A stretch of DNA of 41,879 nt from an uncultured Oscillospiraceae bacterium (GCA_900546885.1 UREN01000013.1:1-41879); one strand, 5' to 3'; numbered from the stretch's first letter, positions 8,796-16,455 are shown. The notes: generated by a model from the sequence alone, not told the origin. A program made the numbers and translations.

Positions 8796-10253
8796 ATGGA
8801 GATTGTGCTGGACATCCTCTGCCATGCAGATTTTTCCGGCAGGCTGCGCAAAACGCCGGATAGCCCCGGCATTGCCGCCTTTGCCGCCGAGGTGGAACGC
8901 CTTCGCGCCCAAAACCCGGGCGGCACGCTTTTGCTCAGCGCCGGGGATGAGTTTTCGGCCAACCTGTGGGGCGGCCAGCCCATTGTGGGCGCCATGAACC
9001 TTTTAAGGACGGACGCCATGGTGCTGGGCAACCATGAGTTCGACCGCGGCCCCCAATTTTTGGAAGACTGCATTGCGGGCTGCGAATTTCCTGTTCTGTG
9101 CGCCAACGTGCACAAAAAAGATGGTGCGCCCATAGCCGGCACGGCCCCGTACACCATTTTGGAGCGCCAGGGCGTAAAGATAGGCGTTTTGGGCCTCACC
9201 ACAGAATATACGCCCTATATGGTGGAAAAAAGCGCGTTTGAGGCGTTTGAAATGGCGCCTGCGGCCCAGGCGGCCCACCGCTGGGTGCCGCAGATGCGCG
9301 CCGAGGGCGCAGAGGTTGTGGTGGCCCTGACGCACATGCCCTTCTATGTGGAGGAAAACGGCGCCATCAGCGGCGAAATGCACACCTTGCTGGGCAGCAT
9401 GCCGGGCGTGGACGTGTGCATTGGCGGGCATATCCCGGGTGACTATGCCGCAGTGCAAAACGGCACCTGCGTGGTGAAGGCGGGCTTTGGCGGCGTAAGC
9501 CTGGGGCATATCCGCCTTGTGTTCAACCGGCAGGCGCGCCGCATTACGGCGCGCAGCTGCGAAGTGCTGCACACGCCGTTCATCCAGGCCAGCGGAACCG
9601 CTATGGCCGCCTATGCGCAAAAGGTGCTTGCCCCGTTTGAGGCCTACCTTACACAGCCGCTGGCCCGGCTGGAGAAAGCGTGGCCCATGCACCTGGCGCA
9701 GGAATGCATGCTGGGCGACTTTTTGGCCGACTGCATGCGCTTTGGGGCCAACACGCAGCTGGCCTACATGAACGCAACAAGCTCCGGCGGCTGTCTGGAG
9801 GCCGGGCCCGTGACGATGGACGATATACTGCGGGTGAACGGCTTCAATGATGAAATTCACACCGGCACCATCACCGGCAGGCAGCTGTACCAGCTGATGG
9901 AGGGCGTGTATGCACCGCAGCGGTTTGGCAACAACGCGGGGCTTTTGATCTCGGGCTTTCATGCCCGGCTGGACCACACCCGGTCCTCCCCGCACAAGGT
10001 GCAGGCACTGTGCCTGCCAGACGGCACGCCCATTGGCCCCGAGGATGAATTTACGGTGGCCACCAGCGCCTACATGGCCTCCGGTGGGAACGACACGTCT
10101 TTCGTGGCCTCGGCCATCCGGTGGAACAACACCCACATCCGTTACCACGACGCGGTGGCCGCCTGGGCGCGGCGCCAGGGCACCCTTTGCGTGCCCGATT
10201 ACCCGCGCCTGCAGGAAACCGGCACCCCGGAAAACAACAACGCGCCGTTTTAG
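8796..10253 (+). CDS. 5'-nucleotidase/UshA-like metallophosphoesterase, cytoplasmic
   Basis: The 485-residue protein has a calcineurin-like phosphoesterase domain and a 5'-nucleotidase C-terminal domain. Visible motifs are SAGDEF (Asp51), LGNHEFD (Asn79-His80), ALTHMP (His180) and CIGGHIPGD (His212). Two ligands usually seen for one metal site look changed: the first motif, normally DxH, reads D-F-S (Asp12, Ser14), and the residue after GHx (His or Gln in UshA-type enzymes) is Pro214. The C-terminal half (LGDFLADCMRFGAN, VNGFNDEIHTGTITGRQL) fits the substrate-specificity domain. Family members are normally exported, but no signal peptide is present. It is the last gene of the operon, before a strong terminator. 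Activity, substrate and metal number are uncertain. Confidence 0.85.
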   Translation: MEIVLDILCHADFSGRLRKTPDSPGIAAFAAEVERLRAQNPGGTLLLSAGDEFSANLWGGQPIVGAMNLLRTDAMVLGNHEFDRGPQFLEDCIAGCEFPVLCANVHKKDGAPIAGTAPYTILERQGVKIGVLGLTTEYTPYMVEKSAFEAFEMAPAAQAAHRWVPQMRAEGAEVVVALTHMPFYVEENGAISGEMHTLLGSMPGVDVCIGGHIPGDYAAVQNGTCVVKAGFGGVSLGHIRLVFNRQARRITARSCEVLHTPFIQASGTAMAAYAQKVLAPFEAYLTQPLARLEKAWPMHLAQECMLGDFLADCMRFGANTQLAYMNATSSGGCLEAGPVTMDDILRVNGFNDEIHTGTITGRQLYQLMEGVYAPQRFGNNAGLLISGFHARLDHTRSSPHKVQALCLPDGTPIGPEDEFTVATSAYMASGGNDTSFVASAIRWNNTHIRYHDAVAAWARRQGTLCVPDYPRLQETGTPENNNAPF

Positions 10254-10300
10254 CCGGGGCCGGGCGGGCAGGGCTGCCCATGCTGCAATGAAACAAGGCA

Positions 10301-10337
10301 CCCCCGCGGCGGCCCATGGGCCCGCCGCGGGGGTTTT
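10301..10337 (+). terminator. Rho-independent terminator of the phosphoesterase/ABC operon
   Basis: A perfect 12-base-pair stem (CCCCCGCGGCGG / CCGCCGCGGGGG) with a nine-base loop is followed by TTTT. It ends the operon that begins at 1035. Confidence 0.85.
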
Positions 10338-10390
10338 GTGTGCCAGAGTGTGTACAGGGGGGCACGCAACACAGCCTGTGATGCCCCATT

Positions 10391-10423
10391 TTGCTGTACG
10401 CCGGCCGTTTGCTGTGCTATAAT
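10391..10423 (+). promoter_or_regulatory. Promoter of ruvX
   Basis: TG-C-TATAAT at 10415-10423 is a perfect extended -10. The nearest -35 match (TTGCTG, 10391-10396) is 21 bases away, longer than usual, so the extended -10 probably carries recognition. Confidence 0.55.
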
Positions 10424-10455
10424 GAAAACAGCGAACCAAAAGGGGAGAACATGCA

Positions 10456-10884
10456 ATGAAAATTATGGCTGTAGATTACGGCGACGCGCGCACCGGCCTT
10501 GCCGTCTGCGACCGCACCGAGTTTCTGGCAAGCCCGGTGGGCACCATAGAGGAAAAGAGTTTTGCCAAAGTGGCGGAAAAAATTGTGTACGCCACGCGGG
10601 AATTTGACGTGGGCATGGTGGTGATTGGCCTGCCGAAGAACATGGACGGCACCGAGGGCGCCCGCGCAGAGAAAAGCCGCAAGCTGGCAGACACGCTGCG
10701 CGCCATCCTTCCCATTCCGGTGGAATTGTGGGACGAGCGCCAAACCACCATTGCCGCGGCCAACATCCTTTCCGAAAACGGCACATACGGTAAAAAGCGA
10801 AAAAAAGTGCTGGATTCCGTGGCGGCCACGGTCATTTTAGAAAGCTACCTGGCGTTTCGAAAAAACAGCGGCAAACACGATTGA
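10456..10884 (+). CDS. ruvX: RuvX/YqgF, putative Holliday junction resolvase / pre-16S rRNA nuclease
   Basis: The 142-residue protein has the RNase H-like YqgF fold pattern: VDYGDARTGLAV at the N-terminus with the first acidic residue, VVIGLPKNMDGTEG in the middle, WDERQTT with the second acidic pair, and LDSVAATVILESYL at the end. Length is typical. The family is implicated in 16S rRNA 5' maturation and has been proposed as a Holliday junction resolvase. AGGGGAGA lies seven bases before the ATG at 10456; an upstream ATG at 10451 leads to an immediate stop. The gene stands alone here between terminators. Confidence 0.95.
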   Translation: MKIMAVDYGDARTGLAVCDRTEFLASPVGTIEEKSFAKVAEKIVYATREFDVGMVVIGLPKNMDGTEGARAEKSRKLADTLRAILPIPVELWDERQTTIAAANILSENGTYGKKRKKVLDSVAATVILESYLAFRKNSGKHD

Positions 10885-10906
10885 GCGGCGCGCTGCTGCG
10901 CCGGGG

Positions 10907-10948
10907 CAAAAAAGGGCGTGCGGTTTTGCAAAACCGCACGCCTTTTTT
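10907..10948. terminator. Bidirectional terminator between ruvX and the DUF3842 gene
   Basis: A perfect 13-base-pair stem (GGCGTGCGGTTTT / AAAACCGCACGCC) with a two-base loop is flanked by an A run on the left and a T run on the right. It lies between convergent genes and should work on both strands. Confidence 0.9.
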
Positions 10949-10981
10949 GCCGGCATGCCCCGCCGCGGGGCATGCCGCAGG

Positions 10982-11401
10982 TCAGCCATCCTGCTGTTCC
11001 AACAGGGCCAGTATTTTTTGGGCCGCATCGTCTATCAATTCGCCCAGCGGCTTCGGCGCCAGGCCCGCTACCTGCACGCCGCATTTGGCGGCAGGCACCA
11101 GCACCTTGACGGCGGGGCTTTGCGCAATGGCCGCAGCCATGGCGGGGGTGCACTCACCCAGCATGCTGTTGGCCATAACAAGGCCCAGGGGCCCGGCAAT
11201 CACCTGGGCGCGCGCGGCGTTTACCGCGGCGGCATTTTCGCCGGTGGCCCCGGCGCTGGCCCCCGCCTTCAGCATGGCCGAGGTGGCAAGCGCGTTTGTG
11301 CCCACGGCAAGCACCTCGCCGGTGTACCCCTTGGCGCGCAGGGCCTCAATGATGGCCCTGCCAAAGCCGCCGCCCTGGCCGTCTATCACAACAAGTTTCA
11401 A
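10982..11401 (-). CDS. DUF3842 family protein
   Basis: With a TTG start at 11401 the protein has 139 residues and begins LKLVVIDGQGGGFGRAIIEAL (initiator read as Met), matching the usual start and length of the DUF3842 family of Clostridia. Conserved stretches such as GTNALATSAMLKAGASAGATG and GPLGLVMANSMLGECTPAMA are present. The Gly-rich N-terminus resembles a nucleotide-binding loop, but no function is established. A GGGGAA site lies eight bases before the TTG. In-frame starts farther upstream would overlap the cardiolipin synthase gene. It follows that gene by 35 bases and probably shares its transcript. Confidence 0.8.
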   Translation of the reverse strand: MKLVVIDGQGGGFGRAIIEALRAKGYTGEVLAVGTNALATSAMLKAGASAGATGENAAAVNAARAQVIAGPLGLVMANSMLGECTPAMAAAIAQSPAVKVLVPAAKCGVQVAGLAPKPLGELIDDAAQKILALLEQQDG

Positions 11402-11436
11402 TTTCGTTTCCCCTTTCTGCGGCACGCCGCGCCGCC

Positions 11437-12978
11437 TCACATCAAAGGTGCAAACAGCCGCAGGAACATCTGTGCCAGCCATTTGTACAGCGGCACACGG
11501 CGGATATCCTCGGCAGTCACCTCGTGGCACACGGCCATGGTGGCCTCAAAATCTTCCTTGACACGGTTTACAATCTGCCCGCCAAAAAACTGGCAGCAGT
11601 TTTCATAGTGCAGGTATAAGCTGCGGTAATCGGTGTTGGCGCTGCCCACAATGGCCAGCTTGCCGTCCGATACAAACATCTTTGCGTGCACAAAGCCGGG
11701 TGTATATTCATAGATGCGCACGCCCGCGCGCAGAAGCTCCGGGTAGTAGCTTTGCGTCACATAGTACACATAGGGCTTGTCCGGAATGCCGGGCGTGATG
11801 ATGCGCACGTCCACGCCGCTTTTGGCCGAAAGGCACAGCTCGGTGGTCATTTCATTGTCCAAAATAAGGTAGGGCGTCATCAGGTAGACATAGTGCTGTG
11901 CGTGGCGCAGCACGTTGAAATAGGCGTTTTCCGCCACGTTTTCGCTGTCCAGCGGGGAGTCGCAGTAGGGCTGCACAAAACCCTCGCTGGCGGGGTAAGC
12001 GCTTTCGGGCAAATAATCCAGATACTGGGTGCGCGTTTCGGCCACATAATCCCACATTTTCAAAAAAGTAACCGTCAGGCTGAACACGGCGGGCCCCTGC
12101 AGCATAAAGCCGGTGTCTTTCCACACGCCAAAGCGCTTTTTGCGGTTGATATATTCGTCGGCAAAGTTCATGCCGCCGGTAAAGCCCACCTCGCCGTCTA
12201 TGACGGTGATTTTGCGGTGGTCGCGGTGGTTCAGCAGCTTATAATCGGACGGGTGCCACGAAAAGCGGAAGGGGCTTACGGCAAAGCACTGAATGCCCTG
12301 CGCGCGCAGGGTTTCTGCATAGTTGGGGGGCAGGGTGAACAGGCAGCCAAACCCGTCGTACAGCACGCGCACATCCACGCCCTCTTTTGCCTTTTGGCGC
12401 AGAATTTCCAGCGTGCGGCCCCACATCTCGCCGTCCTGCACAATAAAGTATTCCATAAAGATATAATGGCGCGCCGCCTTCAGCTTTTCCAGAAAGCGGG
12501 GGAAAAAATCTTGCCCAAAGGGGTAATATTCCACCTGGGTGCTTTGGTACAGCGGGGCGGCGGCGTTGCACGCCAGATATTCCATATGGGGGCGGTATTC
12601 CGGGTATTGGCTGCCAAAGGCGCGCGTTACGGCTTCATCCTGCCGCATAATTTTGCTAACCCGGTGCTCGATGCGCAGAAAATCTTCCGCCTTTTTCGGC
12701 TTAATGCCGTGGCTGCCCCACAACAGGTAGAACAGCGCGCCAGACATGGGCATCGTCACCACAATCAAAAGCCACATGATGCGGTAGGCGGGGTTGGTGT
12801 TCGTCCGCTCCAAAACGGCCATCATCACCATCACCACCACAATGGTAATCAGCAGGTAGGCCACGCCGCCCACACGGCTGAATGTGACCATAAGGGCAAC
12901 AAACAGCGCAATTTGCAGCAAAATCATGACCCCGAAGAAGAACGAGCGGGACATCAGAAATTTTAAAATACGGCGCAT
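11437..12978 (-). CDS. cls: Cardiolipin synthase (phospholipase D family)
   Basis: The 513-residue protein joins two phosphatidylglycerol molecules into cardiolipin plus glycerol at the membrane. It has two N-terminal membrane segments, then a third near residues 66-88, then two phospholipase D motifs: HRKITVID followed by GEVGFTGGMN, and HAKMFVSD followed by GSANTDYRS. Length and layout are standard for bacterial Cls. The ATG at 12978 follows AAGGAGG by eight bases; the frame remains open upstream but with no matching family sequence. Cardiolipin synthesis releases glycerol, but no direct link to the nearby Ugp-like loci is shown. Confidence 0.95.
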   Translation of the reverse strand: MRRILKFLMSRSFFFGVMILLQIALFVALMVTFSRVGGVAYLLITIVVVMVMMAVLERTNTNPAYRIMWLLIVVTMPMSGALFYLLWGSHGIKPKKAEDFLRIEHRVSKIMRQDEAVTRAFGSQYPEYRPHMEYLACNAAAPLYQSTQVEYYPFGQDFFPRFLEKLKAARHYIFMEYFIVQDGEMWGRTLEILRQKAKEGVDVRVLYDGFGCLFTLPPNYAETLRAQGIQCFAVSPFRFSWHPSDYKLLNHRDHRKITVIDGEVGFTGGMNFADEYINRKKRFGVWKDTGFMLQGPAVFSLTVTFLKMWDYVAETRTQYLDYLPESAYPASEGFVQPYCDSPLDSENVAENAYFNVLRHAQHYVYLMTPYLILDNEMTTELCLSAKSGVDVRIITPGIPDKPYVYYVTQSYYPELLRAGVRIYEYTPGFVHAKMFVSDGKLAIVGSANTDYRSLYLHYENCCQFFGGQIVNRVKEDFEATMAVCHEVTAEDIRRVPLYKWLAQMFLRLFAPLM

Positions 12979-13004
12979 GCTGCAGCCCTCCTTTCCGCAA
13001 GAAA

Positions 13005-13035
13005 ACCCTGTTACAATATAGCATATTTTGCCCAA
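13005..13035 (-). promoter_or_regulatory. Putative extended -10 promoter of cls
   Basis: On the minus strand TG-C-TATATT (core at 13005-13010 in plus coordinates) lies about 27 bases before the cls start. The -35 region is T-rich without a clear match. Confidence 0.45.
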
Positions 13036-13155
13036 AAAGAAAAGCAAAAGACCCGGGCCTCCGGCCCTTTTCCGGCCCCTGGCGGGCAAGCGGTGCTCAG
13101 CGCGCCTGCCGGTTGGAAAAGCAAAGGGGAAACGCCAGGAAGGCCGGGGCACGGC

Positions 13156-13185
13156 TTGCCTTTTCTATGGCCGCTCCGCTATAAT
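13156..13185 (+). promoter_or_regulatory. Promoter of the polytopic membrane protein gene
   Basis: TTGCCT (13156-13161), an 18-base spacer and a perfect TATAAT (13180-13185). It implies a leader of roughly 140 bases before the start codon at 13335. Confidence 0.6.
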
Positions 13186-13210
13186 AATGGGGAGTGCAAA
13201 AGCAGCGCAA

Positions 13211-13303
13211 AATGCGCCGCTTTGCCCGGTGTGCGGGCCCGGGAGCCCGGCTGCAGCCCGGGCGGCCGGGCAAAGCGGCAGGGCTGCTTTGCGGAATGCG
13301 CCG
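13211..13303 (+). promoter_or_regulatory. Highly structured leader with two mutually exclusive hairpins
   Basis: A perfect 14-base inverted repeat pairs 13216-13229 with 13266-13279 around a very GC-rich core containing further palindromes. The right arm also contains GCAAAGC (13270-13276), which can instead pair with GCTTTGC (13286-13292). AATGCGCCG is repeated at 13211-13219 and 13295-13303. Such competing structures in a leader are typical of attenuators or cis-regulatory RNAs, but no known riboswitch class is recognised. The rest of the cls-to-13335 gap (about 13040-13155) shows nothing definable. Confidence 0.4.
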
Positions 13304-13334
13304 GCCCCGGGCGGCGCGGTGTGGAGGAAGAACA

Positions 13335-14918
13335 ATGCGTGCGGTTACTTTTCTGACGAAAAAACAGGTGCGGATGTGTTACCCGCAGCTTCGCTTTGCG
13401 GCGGTGTTGTATGCCGCCGTGCCGGTGGCGGTGTTTTTGCTGGGCTGGCTGAAACTGTATTGGGGCATTCCGGCCGCAGCGCTGCTGGCGGCGGGGGTGC
13501 TTGGCTTGCGCCCCGGCAGAAAAGAGCCTTCGGCGGCAGCTGCAGAAAAGGCGGCTTGCGTGCCGGTGTGGGCGCTGGCTGTGGTGCTTGTGTTTGCGCT
13601 TGCCTGGTGCTTTCTGGGCGGGCAGGGCGGCTATTTTTACCAGAACAGCGATTTCGCAAACCGCAACGGCGTTTTGCACGACCTTGTGAACTACCCCTGG
13701 CCGGTGTATTATCAAAGCGACAGCGGCGGCTTTGGCAACCACGGCAACCCTTTTGCCCTGGTGTATTACATTTGCCACTGGCTGCTTCCGGCCCTGGCGG
13801 GCAAGCTGGTGCTGGCGGTGACGGGCGCCGCGGGCGCGGCATGGCTGGCGGCCAATTTTGCGCTGTTTGTGTGGACGGGCCTTGGCGTGTTTCTGGTGTT
13901 CTGCCTGCTTGCGGTTACGCTTCGCCCACAAAGCTGGGTGGCGCTGCTGGCGGTGTGCGTGGGGTTTATGGCTTTCAGCGGGCTGGACATTGTGGGCACA
14001 GTGTGGATGCACCAGGACGTCGGCTTTCACATTGAGCGCTGGGCGGGTGTGAATGAGTACAGCTCTATGACCACCTGCCTGTTCTGGGTGTTCAACCAGA
14101 CGGTGGTGCCGTGGCTGATGACGCTGTGCGTGCTGAACGAAAAGCGTGTGGAACATTATGCGCTGCTGGGCCTTTTGGCGCTGCCGTTCGGGCCGCTGCC
14201 CTTTGTGGGCCTTGCTGTAATGTGCCTGGGCCTTGGTGCGGTGCGCCTTGTGCAAAGTGCGCGGGCAGGGTGCCTGCCCGCATTCTGGCGCGAGGTGTTC
14301 TCGCGCCAGAACCTGCTTGTGCTGGTGGCCATTCTTCCGGTGTTCTTCCTTTATTTTTCCGCCAATGCGGCCACCACTATGCAGGAAGGGCGCTTTTGCT
14401 TTTACCTTTCCGGCCAGGAAAATATCCAGATAGGCAAAGAGCTGTTCGAGCTGGTGCGCTTTTATATGCTGGAGTGCGGCGTTTACCTGGCCCTTGTCTG
14501 GCGCGATTATAAAAAGGCGCCGCTGTTCTACCTCACCGCGGCCAGCCTGATGGTGTACCCTTTGTTCCGCATGGGGGCCTCCGGCACGGGAGATTTCACC
14601 ATGCGCGCCTCCATTCCGGCGCTGCTGGTGCTGGCCTGCATGGTGCTGGGCAGCCTTGTGCGGCACTGCAATGTGTTCCGCACAGGGAAGCTGTGGGAGA
14701 AGGTGTGGTACCTTGCGCTGCTGGGCGTTTTGTGCGTGGGCGCGGTGACGCCGCTGGTAGAGCTGTGGCACGGCCTGATTGTGGTGTGGAACGCCGGCCA
14801 TTTCGGCATTGCATACGACCCCTACGGCACAGTGAACCATGTGGAAAATGTCTACATCAACAATTTTGTGGCCTGGTATTTGCAGGCAAGCCCCTTCTTT
14901 CGGTTTTTGGCGCGGTAA
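13335..14918 (+). CDS. Polytopic membrane protein, possibly GT-C-like glycosyltransferase
   Basis: The 527-residue protein contains roughly ten or more hydrophobic segments. After the first two segments a loop near residues 95-130 carries YFYQNSDFANRN and then LVNYPWPVYYQ, with acidic residues in the position where GT-C enzymes place their catalytic Asp. Multi-membrane proteins with an N-terminal acidic loop transfer sugars from polyprenyl-phosphate donors, so a cell-envelope glycosylation role is possible, but I do not recognise a named family. GGAGG lies seven bases before the ATG at 13335; the frame is open further upstream but there runs through the structured leader. Monocistronic between its promoter and the terminator at 14925. 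Confidence 0.7.
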   Translation: MRAVTFLTKKQVRMCYPQLRFAAVLYAAVPVAVFLLGWLKLYWGIPAAALLAAGVLGLRPGRKEPSAAAAEKAACVPVWALAVVLVFALAWCFLGGQGGYFYQNSDFANRNGVLHDLVNYPWPVYYQSDSGGFGNHGNPFALVYYICHWLLPALAGKLVLAVTGAAGAAWLAANFALFVWTGLGVFLVFCLLAVTLRPQSWVALLAVCVGFMAFSGLDIVGTVWMHQDVGFHIERWAGVNEYSSMTTCLFWVFNQTVVPWLMTLCVLNEKRVEHYALLGLLALPFGPLPFVGLAVMCLGLGAVRLVQSARAGCLPAFWREVFSRQNLLVLVAILPVFFLYFSANAATTMQEGRFCFYLSGQENIQIGKELFELVRFYMLECGVYLALVWRDYKKAPLFYLTAASLMVYPLFRMGASGTGDFTMRASIPALLVLACMVLGSLVRHCNVFRTGKLWEKVWYLALLGVLCVGAVTPLVELWHGLIVVWNAGHFGIAYDPYGTVNHVENVYINNFVAWYLQASPFFRFLAR

Positions 14919-14924
14919 AACAAA

Positions 14925-14977
14925 AGGCAAAGCGGCCCGCCCCGGCGTTTCAGCCGGGCGGGCCGCCCTTTGTTTTG
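14925..14977. terminator. Bidirectional terminator between convergent genes
   Basis: A GC-rich stem (GCGGCCCGCCCCGGC / GCCGGGCGGGCCGC, one bulged C) has A-rich sequence to the left and TTTGTTTTG to the right. It sits between the convergent membrane protein and LUD genes. Confidence 0.85.
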
Positions 14978-14986
14978 TGCATTTGT

Positions 14987-15628
14987 TTAAAAGCCAAGCG
15001 CCTCGGCCACCAAAATGACGCGGATGCGCCCTTTTTGGCGCTGCTGGCGCAGCACCAGATAATCGCAGCAGATGCGCGCCGGGCTTTGGCAGTTGGCGCA
15101 CACGCCCGTCTGCGCGCAGGGCGTCTTGCAGGCAAGGCGCTGTGCGTTGGCCGGGGCGGCCATGGTCTCCAGCCGGTGCTGGGCCTCGGCAAGGTCTTTC
15201 ACCAGCTTGTTATAGCCGGCCACCAGCGCCACGTTGCGCGGGCCAAAGGCAAGCGCCGCAATGCGGTTGGCAATGCCGTCCACATTGAAAATTTCACCGC
15301 TGTCTGTAATGGCGTTGGCGCTGCACAAAAACCAATCGGCAGAAAAGTGCGCGCGCGTCACTTCCTCCCGCTCTTCCGGCGTGAGGCCCGGCGCATTCCG
15401 GTTCAGATATTTTACTTTGCCGCTGTTCAAAAACTGTTCCACACCGCACTCTGCCAGCGTAACAGAGCCGCCGGTGCCCACGGAAGAACCCGGCGCAATC
15501 CACTGTTCCAGCAGGGGCAGCACCTCTGCCGCGCTGTCCACGCAAATGGCCTCCATGTTGTTTTTTCGCAGCGCCTGGGCCGTGCGCTCCATGCGCTGGC
15601 GAATGACGTTTTCTGCCGCTTGATGCAT
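14987..15628 (-). CDS. LUD-domain protein (lactate-utilisation LutC/LutB-like domain)
   Basis: The 213-residue protein consists of one LUD domain. Visible family features are GSSVGTGGSVTLAECG near residues 47-62, DWFLCSANAITDSGEIFNVDG in the middle, and FGPRNVALVAGYNKLV. The C-terminal part has a cysteine cluster (CKTPCAQTGVCANC and ICC) that could hold a metal or iron-sulfur centre. LUD proteins are known in lactate oxidation complexes with LutA and LutB partners, which are not encoded nearby, and stand-alone forms like this are mostly unassigned. The ATG follows GGAGG by about nine bases. Confidence 0.85.
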   Translation of the reverse strand: MHQAAENVIRQRMERTAQALRKNNMEAICVDSAAEVLPLLEQWIAPGSSVGTGGSVTLAECGVEQFLNSGKVKYLNRNAPGLTPEEREEVTRAHFSADWFLCSANAITDSGEIFNVDGIANRIAALAFGPRNVALVAGYNKLVKDLAEAQHRLETMAAPANAQRLACKTPCAQTGVCANCQSPARICCDYLVLRQQRQKGRIRVILVAEALGF

Positions 15629-15669
15629 CCTTTACCGCCTCCAATTCAAAACTTTCCATAAGGCCCCGG

Positions 15670-15696
15670 CGCCCGCGTTGCACAGGCGCGGGGGCT
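15670..15696 (-). other. GC-rich hairpin ahead of the LUD gene
   Basis: CCCGCG/CGCGGG and flanking bases can form an imperfect stem of about 11 pairs. On the minus strand it is downstream of the predicted -10 element at 15704-15709, so it would lie in the LUD leader or end TetR read-through. No T run follows on the minus strand, so its role is unclear. Confidence 0.35.
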
Positions 15697-15703
15697 TTTC
15701 TTT

Positions 15704-15731
15704 ATCATATCACAAACCGCATTTTTTGAAA
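15704..15731 (-). promoter_or_regulatory. Putative promoter of the LUD gene
   Basis: On the minus strand TTTCAA (15726-15731), 16 bases, then TATGAT (15704-15709). The -35 match is partial. Confidence 0.4.
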
Positions 15732-15749
15732 GGGGGGCGCGCGCCCGGT

Positions 15750-16418
15750 TTAAAAATTTTTCGCCTGTGCGTCAGGCGCCTGCAGGCCGCGCAGCAGCGC
15801 GTCCAGCGCCGCCCGCGCCAAAACATGCGCGTCCACGCCGTATTTCATAGAGACATACGGGCCGTCCTTTGCAAAAAAGGCAAGCACAGCCAGTGCGCTG
15901 TACATCAGCGAAGCGCAGGCCGGCACGGGCTCCAGGTCTGCGCGCACGCTGCCGTCGTGAAAATTGGCCGCCAGCAGCTGCACTGTGTCGCCAGAACCGA
16001 AATCGCCAGGGTCGAACACCTTTTCATAAATGCCGTGGGCCCCGGGCGCAGTGCCCGGCTGGTAGGCGCTGTCAAACACGCGCAAAAACAGAAAGACGCC
16101 GGGGTCCCGCTCGAATTCCGCGTAAAGAAAGTTGCAAAAGGCGGTAAGGCGCTCCAGCGTGGTCAGGCGCCGGCCGCCCAAAAGCGCCCGCAGGTTTTCG
16201 CCATACTGCCGCATCCGAAGGTGGTGAATTTCCCACAAAATGCGCTCTTTGCTGTTGAAATAGCGGTAAAGGGTGGCGCGGGTGATGCCGCAGGCTTGGG
16301 CAATCTGCGTAAGCGTCACGTCCTCCAGCCCCTTGGTGATGAAAAGCCGCTGCGCTGTGTCCAGAATGCGCTGCACCTGCACCTGCCGGTGGCGCCGGTA
16401 TTGTGTGGCCTGTTCCAT
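15750..16418 (-). CDS. TetR-family transcriptional regulator
   Basis: The 222-residue protein has an N-terminal TetR helix-turn-helix (ITQ-type: LTQIAQACGITRATLYRYF, residues about 35-55, followed by SKERILW). The C-terminal 150 residues are a divergent ligand-binding domain. The start at 16418 is chosen because AAGGAGG lies seven bases upstream; an ATG further up would add an unrelated 30-residue extension. It is transcribed divergently from the PHP-ugpBAE operon, and an imperfect palindrome lies in the shared gap, so it is the likely repressor of that operon and of itself. The inducer is unknown. Confidence 0.9.
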   Translation of the reverse strand: MEQATQYRRHRQVQVQRILDTAQRLFITKGLEDVTLTQIAQACGITRATLYRYFNSKERILWEIHHLRMRQYGENLRALLGGRRLTTLERLTAFCNFLYAEFERDPGVFLFLRVFDSAYQPGTAPGAHGIYEKVFDPGDFGSGDTVQLLAANFHDGSVRADLEPVPACASLMYSALAVLAFFAKDGPYVSMKYGVDAHVLARAALDALLRGLQAPDAQAKNF

Positions 16419-16455
16419 TTGCCTGCCTCCTTGCTGTTTCCTGTGCCCATGCTGC

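Noticed and set aside
12780..12850. Apparent poly-His tract on the plus strand
   Set aside because: It arises from the antisense of Val/Met-rich membrane segments of cardiolipin synthase, not from a real protein.
13179..15101. 640-residue minus-strand frame
   Set aside because: It is antisense to the polytopic membrane protein and two terminators, with Arg/His/Gln-rich, low-complexity sequence and no ribosome site.
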